This document shows, piece after piece, positions 16,601 to 18,683 of a stretch of DNA of 18,683 nucleotides; within the stretch, counting starts at the first letter, position 1; every line of letters starts with the position of its first letter. A model generated the notes under the pieces. The model saw nothing but the letters and a program-made list of their open reading frames with translations. It was not told the origin of the DNA and ran no database searches. This DNA comes from Candidatus Moraniibacteriota bacterium (GTDB lineage Bacteria; Patescibacteriota; Minisyncoccia; Moranbacterales; GCA-2747515), in assembly GCA_029933995.1 (NCBI GenBank), contig JAOZNB010000011.1, positions 1,096 to 19,778 on the forward strand, in the 5' to 3' direction. A program made the position numbers and the translations under genes.

Positions 16601-17400
16601 CTTTTGACACTAGCGCAATGATGTATGGAGAGCATACATACTGGAGAGATATTACATGGGAGGAAATCGTGAATTCTCGCAGTAGTGTAAACGGTGTAGA
16701 GCAAGTAACTATAGAAGTAGCAAGTGCTGACCCAGCTCCAACATGTGCTACTGCAGTTTATGGAGCATATACTGCAATCGCACCGACAACATTGTCAACA
16801 GTGGATGATACATCACTACCATATGTGACAAACACAACAAACACACAACAAATTATGCTACCAGACAACTTCTCAGATCACAGTTGTGTGAGTATGCGTA
16901 TATATTTACGTACAGGTGATCAAGCATATGCACCAAAGATTAATAATGTAGAGGTTGGTCATTACATTCCTACGATATTAGGTGATCAATTAAATAACTC
17001 TACAGTTTCAATAGTAGGTGCAACAACTGGTACAAGTGAGAGGTATCGTGTAGTAAAAGCTGTGACAACTGACGTAGGATTAGTTGGTTCACAAGTTTTC
17101 ACAACATACGGAGGTTCATCAGATGAAAGTGTATTCACGCAAGCAGACTTGGACTTGTTTGAAATCCCGACACAGACAACAAACCCACAATTTACATTCC
17201 CACCATTCCCAGGAGCAACACCAGTAGATGCAGCAACAAACTCACCATTTGATGCTAACAATGATGTATCAGTGTACTTCACAAACGAAAGAACATCAGG
17301 AGCACTGGAAACAATGGACTTCATATTCAACGTAGACATAGGTTCAACAGGAGGACCACAAATATCACGAGACTTCCAGCTGGAAGTTAGCGGATTATAA
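10648..17400 (+). CDS. Giant LamG/DUF2341 surface protein, 2250 aa
   Basis: A very large surface protein, probably for adhesion or envelope structure. It has a basic cytoplasmic N-terminus (1-87), one membrane helix (about 88-107) and VQNFTQ (121-126). The rest is exported: a linker with acidic stretches, LamG unit A1 (207-577; LamG core 292-502), DUF2341 (about 580-690), beta-rich unit B1 (695-1063), a second DUF2341 (1085-1180), A2 (1187-1544; LamG core 1272-1470), B2 (1560-1940), an acidic linker (DVDDVDEQ) and a C-terminal domain (about 1960-2250). LamG cores show GRF, FDGxDD, WHH, YVDG and the end YRRGANR. B units faintly resemble IgGFc-binding beta domains. There is no LPXTG motif or C-terminal helix, so the N-terminal helix is the only visible anchor. 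Codon use shifts in the last 200-250 codons. No Shine-Dalgarno is visible. Confidence 0.93.
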   Translation: MSHNIQINEYIHDKPESIIRGLFVFIKRTYRGVYRFMAKKRAQRRVQKMLKNNFINTEVAKKAQKQLNNIKIVQISNRYQVFGISKAWRGVAAVFSVSFLMLTIITSQYYGPQFIEAEIMVQNFTQDELVVVEGIELLKYDTRSVNDIDDKAEFDAGTYTNGNFEAGEDDLVAVVDIDDLLTIGSYGDSVADTSQNDWWAGEQIKTCNATSFQQGTFNDTQWDSGNDWAELDGIGLTNGTGEYVSEVIDAGSSVSWTDMAWVSSRPTFKELPNNLGIETLYDTGNVDMTNNIFLMHLNESSGTIVNDSGVTNDGTYNGALWSQPGRFNTSIGFDGVDDFINVGQDLSTVIGGTGSVSFWMKTTQTGSDTPWNAPGITGSEQGGTGDDVFWGYITASGAIAVEAGNITGARSNTLINDDVWHHVALTRDETTGEVEVYVDGVFEDNAISETGVKTQYFDGIGRIYDDSLAHDYYQGDLDDVAFWSHIMSPTEVYDQYRRGANRLKLQVRSCDDNVCSGESYIGPDGTGATYYTEEMNDTVNLPAVTLASVSDNQYIQYRVEFETDNSTISPDLSCVTFNNGNNRTWDYRKCFDIDHTTAGSQDEVEYQIYLDTDTATLVNASKMQSGGEDIRFLDTDGNLLPYFIADDMNTTSTRIWLQMDNIDASDTEEVCMYYGNSGAGSLSSRSDVFTYSTQEDIYHVVADTAESTITEFVSYTDNNNVDISTYNDTLNQYDDDSYPSGGGPTFTQTTGIATTHPINGTYKVNGADNLVPASFASENFVYRMDRYTNYFSFISPWCSADVEVRNETDTIVTNGSFTISQGAEHNLQTDNGAGTGLANNDTVMIEVTNGCPILAQHHSNSGGDSFVMAPAAQEWYGVGSGHFGFAALYDNTNVTVYRSDNTDVSYTLNRGENIDINDSGSEGSEPAHRVVADNLIGVSALADSDGGEAVTFLPVGEMGYKYYFPEDIQYIAIATKENTTTTVDLYHDGTACGVGVSDDTATVTSSATYPGKVYFGSTTDGINIPEGACIVADNPVYVYDEFATENDEHNAWNETQNQQFIYPTPTYSTSTVESGSWSIDGSNSWTRRIPVTVNNTATTAIEDYQVLIDLGTDASSLFGNTQSDGGDIRVAGSIGDGTDNIIYSLESYDDSGNTGEMWVQIPSVAASSSEIIYIYYYPATVSQQQTCSQTEFNNGTYSDTQWDGTNNWVELDATGFTNGTGQYTSEIFDAGSSTIWNNFSWESNYPTYKELPDNTGAESVYGAGNIDMTGNVLLLHMNEASGTIVDSSGSGNDGTYNGAGYSAAGRFNSGIDFDGTDDEITIPDDNSLDFTTDVTASVWIYMDDVSGWQSFIHKNTDTASHAEVYFEQNNGILHNYNTINTGTAVLTTGQWHHIAYTADATNETLYVDGQNVAQESREFGGMSNNNTMYIGGSGGGGEQVDGRMDEIAMWNRALSPTEISDVYRRGANRLEFQVRSCDDVVCSGETFVGPDGTNATYYTEETNSTVGFPSSAITNVIDNQYFQYQGDFNTDDNAISPELTCVTIDNVALVTGFTTTGDHFSIFQTTNPQTNYYIVDERAVGETLSIISFDDGNQVNDTVTTQTVDEGEIVILPFGAGISAADMYSVTGPLHIGFDGDATDSALPIAYAGTEFTYRVDRGNDVFSFKAPFADASVQIQESSGAGWTTLQTVAVATGSVVTVAQDIINTRVFKIISDEPILGFHQASNNDSNILYPTHLGLEQDSGDYEIYGIGTGAILLGASSDANVTLYRSDGTSTSVVLNAANNFAYTESGGGSQGTALGYHIVSDAPIGATSYADSDGSEVVTFLSQKEFSREYVVSNPTQYMAIVARDANVTCRVYDETGTEVTTDATGTMNNIPPQTGGAQALPYPNNIHIGGADTSDGAYFQAGYHMTCDEPVYTYYEHHLNTSVTDETSWLTWPQVRQRAYIEPVVEDVDDVDEQGLFYESGKDSTTTGTDFEAYAEYTFDTSAMMYGEHTYWRDITWEEIVNSRSSVNGVEQVTIEVASADPAPTCATAVYGAYTAIAPTTLSTVDDTSLPYVTNTTNTQQIMLPDNFSDHSCVSMRIYLRTGDQAYAPKINNVEVGHYIPTILGDQLNNSTVSIVGATTGTSERYRVVKAVTTDVGLVGSQVFTTYGGSSDESVFTQADLDLFEIPTQTTNPQFTFPPFPGATPVDAATNSPFDANNDVSVYFTNERTSGALETMDFIFNVDIGSTGGPQISRDFQLEVSGL
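11266..12378 (+). repeat. Giant gene: LamG unit A, copy 1
   Basis: Residues 207-577. It starts with a Cys followed by a GTFNDTQWDSG segment and ends SPDLSCVTF. It is paralogous along its whole length to 14206-15279, with matching landmarks (FKELPNN, NGTGEY, EVIDAGSS, DGTYNGA, YRRGANRL, VRSCDDNVCSG, GPDGTGATYYTEE). Short DNA stretches are still identical, such as GATGGAACATATAATGGAGC. Confidence 0.88.
12730..13836 (+). repeat. Giant gene: beta-rich unit B, copy 1
   Basis: Residues 695-1063. Landmarks shared with the second copy at 15325-16467 are FVYRMDR with FSF, NVTVYRSDNT, ALADSDGGEAVTFL, QYIAIATKE and a late Cys-containing DNPVYVYDE segment. Similarity is at protein level and weaker than between the LamG units. 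Confidence 0.75.
14206..15279 (+). repeat. Giant gene: LamG unit A, copy 2
   Basis: Residues 1187-1544, from the Cys before GTYSDTQWDGT to SPELTCVTI. It is the second copy of the unit at 11266-12378, with a shorter LamG core. The DUF2341 domain directly upstream (residues 1085-1180) is the clearer of the two DUF2341 copies, ending YIYYYP. Confidence 0.88.
15325..16467 (+). repeat. Giant gene: beta-rich unit B, copy 2
   Basis: Residues 1560-1940. Landmarks matching copy 1 are FTYRVDRGNDVFSFKAPF, NVTLYRSDGT, SYADSDGSEVVTFL, QYMAIVARD and CDEPVYTYYE. With unit A and DUF2341 the protein thus carries two rounds of the same three-module set, though the order differs between rounds. Confidence 0.75.
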
Positions 17401-17413
17401 ATAAAATTTGATA

Positions 17414-17461
17414 TAGAGACGCACCTGCCTGCCGGCAAAGGCAGGTTGCAATGCGTCTCTA
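17414..17461. repeat. Nested hairpin repeat, TAGAGACGCA type
   Basis: TAGAGACGCA (17414-17423) pairs exactly with TGCGTCTCTA (17452-17461). Inside it CCTGCC (17424-17429) pairs with GGCAGG (17440-17445). It is much more GC-rich than its surroundings and lies 13 bases after the giant gene. It may act as terminator or message stabiliser, and looks like a dispersed repeat inserted here. The CCTGCCTGCCGGCA core is, from memory, frequent in candidate-phylum genomes. Confidence 0.7.
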
Positions 17462-17530
17462 CGAACAAGGTTAAAGGTATTTTTTAAAGATTAGCGTATA
17501 TCAGACAAACTATTCAACTCTTAATTGAGC

Positions 17531-17563
17531 TGGGTGGTTTTTTATTTTTCTATGGTGTATAAT
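17531..17563 (+). promoter_or_regulatory. TGGGTGG start and -10 box before the 200-aa gene
   Basis: TGGGTGG and a T-run (17531-17549) recall the leader units of the two surface genes. ATGGTGTATAAT (17552-17563) gives a -10 box only six bases before the start codon at 17570, so the transcript would be almost leaderless. No good -35 box is seen, and here the TGGGTGG lies before the -10 box, not after it. Confidence 0.4.
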
Positions 17564-17569
17564 TGACAT

Positions 17570-18172
17570 ATGAATGAAAAAGTTGTGGAGTCGTTTGTTA
17601 TACAAAAATCGAATATAAATATGCAATATGCGAACAGGACGTGTCCTTTGTTTTTTTCATGGGATATGTTTTTTGAACATACTTTATTTGTAGCTATTTA
17701 TCTACTTGTTTTTCGTTTATTCTTTACTTTTCTTTTTGCTTTTTTACTTGTGCAACAGTGGCATGTAGAAAAGATGTGGGGATGGTTTCCAATTGTTGCT
17801 TTTAATTCTGATGCGGATACATTTACCCAGATGAACTCTTATGCAATTATTGTTACGGGCATCACAGTTTTATGTTTTTTTATTTTTCAGGTATTTGCAC
17901 ATTATCAGTCACAGAGGAAATATAAGATTTACGCGTGGTATATTGGTGTTTTGATGCTCTTAGTGCAATATCTGGTCTTATTATTAATTAATAGTCGATT
18001 GCGTTTTTCTATTGATACGGATCTTTGGATGTTTTTTGTGGGATTTATCATTTTAGCAACTGGATTACTTTATGCATGGTTTAAATTTATAAGACAATGG
18101 AAGTTTAGAAGATATATAAAAAAATTAAAGAAGAAAAAATTAAAGGCAAAGAATAAAAAGAATTTTAAATAA
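17570..18172 (+). CDS. Four-pass membrane protein, 200 aa
   Basis: A 200-residue integral membrane protein with about four helices (38-62, 91-110, 121-141, 152-171). It has a hydrophilic N-terminus of about 30 residues and a very basic C-terminal tail (about 172-200, with 17 Lys/Arg) that should lie in the cytoplasm. A Trp-rich loop (WHVEKMWGWFP, about 64-74) joins helices 1 and 2. The family is not recognised and no catalytic motif stands out. It follows the giant surface gene on the same strand after 169 bases, with a TGTATAAT box of its own. It might take part in assembly or export of the surface protein, but only position suggests this. Confidence 0.75.
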   Translation: MNEKVVESFVIQKSNINMQYANRTCPLFFSWDMFFEHTLFVAIYLLVFRLFFTFLFAFLLVQQWHVEKMWGWFPIVAFNSDADTFTQMNSYAIIVTGITVLCFFIFQVFAHYQSQRKYKIYAWYIGVLMLLVQYLVLLLINSRLRFSIDTDLWMFFVGFIILATGLLYAWFKFIRQWKFRRYIKKLKKKKLKAKNKKNFK

Positions 18173-18227
18173 TAATATCATTGTGATTGTAGCAATAGTG
18201 AAATGAGAAAGTCTATACTGTATAGTT

Positions 18228-18270
18228 TTGAGATCTTTCGACTCCACTATCGTTCCGCTCAAGATGACAA
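18228..18270. repeat. Short dispersed repeat, GAGAT...ATGACAA type
   Basis: It starts TTGAGATC, has a CGACTCC...GTTCCGCTC interior, and ends CTCAAGATGACAA; TTGAG and CTCAA pair. It shares its ends with the copy at 4204-4232. It lies directly before the aldolase gene and supplies an in-frame ATG at 18264 that could be mistaken for the start. Confidence 0.55.
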
Positions 18271-18281
18271 TAATAACAAAT

Positions 18282-18683
18282 ATGCATAATTTGCACGAGT
18301 ATTTAGACAAAGCAAAAAAAGAAGGTATTGCGATTGGACATTTTAATATTTCAAACTTAGAAGCTCTTTGGGCTATTTATGAAGCCGCACGAGATTTGAA
18401 ACAACCTGTGATTATAGGAGTGTCAGAAGGGGAGAGAAAATTTGTGGGAGTACGACAAGCAGCTTCGTTAGTGCAGAGTATTCGAAATGAGTTTGATTAT
18501 CCTATTTTTATGAACGCTGATCATACACATGATGTAGCTGGTACAAAGGCATGTATTGATGCTGGTTTTGATAGTGTGATGATTGATGGGTCAAGTTTTA
18601 GTTTTGATGAGAATGTTGCAATGACAAAAGAAGTTGTGGAGTATGCTGAGCATATTGCTCAGGAGGAGAACAGAACGGTATTA
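18282..18683 (+). CDS. fba: Class II fructose-bisphosphate aldolase, 5' part
   Basis: The first 134 codons of a class II (metal-dependent) aldolase; the frame is open to the window end. Class II FBA cleaves fructose 1,6-bisphosphate to dihydroxyacetone phosphate and glyceraldehyde 3-phosphate in glycolysis, and the reverse in gluconeogenesis. Visible features are IGHFNISNLEALWAIYEAA (18-36, the N-terminal barrel start), NADHTHD (78-84), where the Asp-His pair corresponds to the catalytic Asp and first zinc ligand, and DAGFDSVMIDGSSFSFDENV (92-111). The sequence fits the FbaA/GatY/KbaY superfamily, so a tagatose-bisphosphate aldolase cannot be excluded. I chose the ATG at 18282; an in-frame ATG at 18264 lies within a dispersed repeat and would add six residues. 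No Shine-Dalgarno is visible. Confidence 0.9.
   Translation, partial: MHNLHEYLDKAKKEGIAIGHFNISNLEALWAIYEAARDLKQPVIIGVSEGERKFVGVRQAASLVQSIRNEFDYPIFMNADHTHDVAGTKACIDAGFDSVMIDGSSFSFDENVAMTKEVVEYAEHIAQEENRTVL

Noticed and set aside
16986..17468. A 160-codon minus-strand frame at the end of the giant gene.
   Set aside because: It is antisense to the conserved frame of the giant protein and arises from its codon pattern; it also runs through the hairpin repeat.
18264..18281. An earlier in-frame ATG for the aldolase.
   Set aside because: It falls in a dispersed repeat end (ATGACAA) and adds six residues unlike known aldolase N-termini.

Overview
The window looks like a stretch of chromosome from a streamlined bacterium, most likely of the Candidate Phyla Radiation (Patescibacteria). 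The DNA is AT-rich, many starts lack a Shine-Dalgarno sequence, and the -10 boxes are strong and read TGTATAAT. There is a degenerate metallo-beta-lactamase-fold protein of a kind I associate with these genomes, and a giant LamG/DUF2341 surface protein. TGA is used as a stop (for example at 4203-4205) and I saw no in-frame TGA inside the clear genes, so the genetic code appears to be the standard bacterial one, not the recoded one of Gracilibacteria/SR1. The lineage is inferred from gene content; no rRNA is present to test it.

Layout. 1-1600: two small unrecognised genes with good ribosome binding sites, separated by about 590 bases without a gene. That gap holds two copies of an element made of two consecutive stem-loops. 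1601-4280: an MFS transporter, a convergent unknown gene overlapping its 3' end, and a P-loop kinase ending at a hairpin terminator. 4302-7907 (minus strand): gyrA, a small single-pass membrane protein, and an MBL-fold protein that has lost its metal ligands. 8061-8390: a YegP-type DUF1508 tandem-repeat protein. 8433-18172: a cell-surface locus, namely a secreted or anchored 238-aa protein, a 196-aa single-pass membrane protein, a 2250-aa giant surface protein, and a 200-aa four-pass membrane protein. 18282-end: the 5' part of a class II fructose-bisphosphate aldolase gene.

The surface locus is the main candidate for an undescribed system. The 238-aa protein and the giant protein share the motif VQNFTQ just after the membrane segment, with near identity at DNA level. 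Both genes are driven by a near-consensus promoter (TTGACT, 17 bases, TATAAT) and followed by a related leader element starting TGGGTGG. Related terminator-like hairpins starting ACGGGTGAAAA stand just before the 196-aa gene and before the giant gene. The giant protein is built from two copies each of three modules (LamG unit, DUF2341, a beta-rich unit) followed by a C-terminal domain whose codon use differs from the rest. The locus may encode a cell-envelope or attachment structure controlled through its leaders; that function is inference.

Dispersed repeats of two kinds (GAGAT...ATGACAA ends, and TAGRGAC hairpins) sit in intergenic spaces. No tRNA, rRNA, CRISPR array, transposase or integrase was seen.
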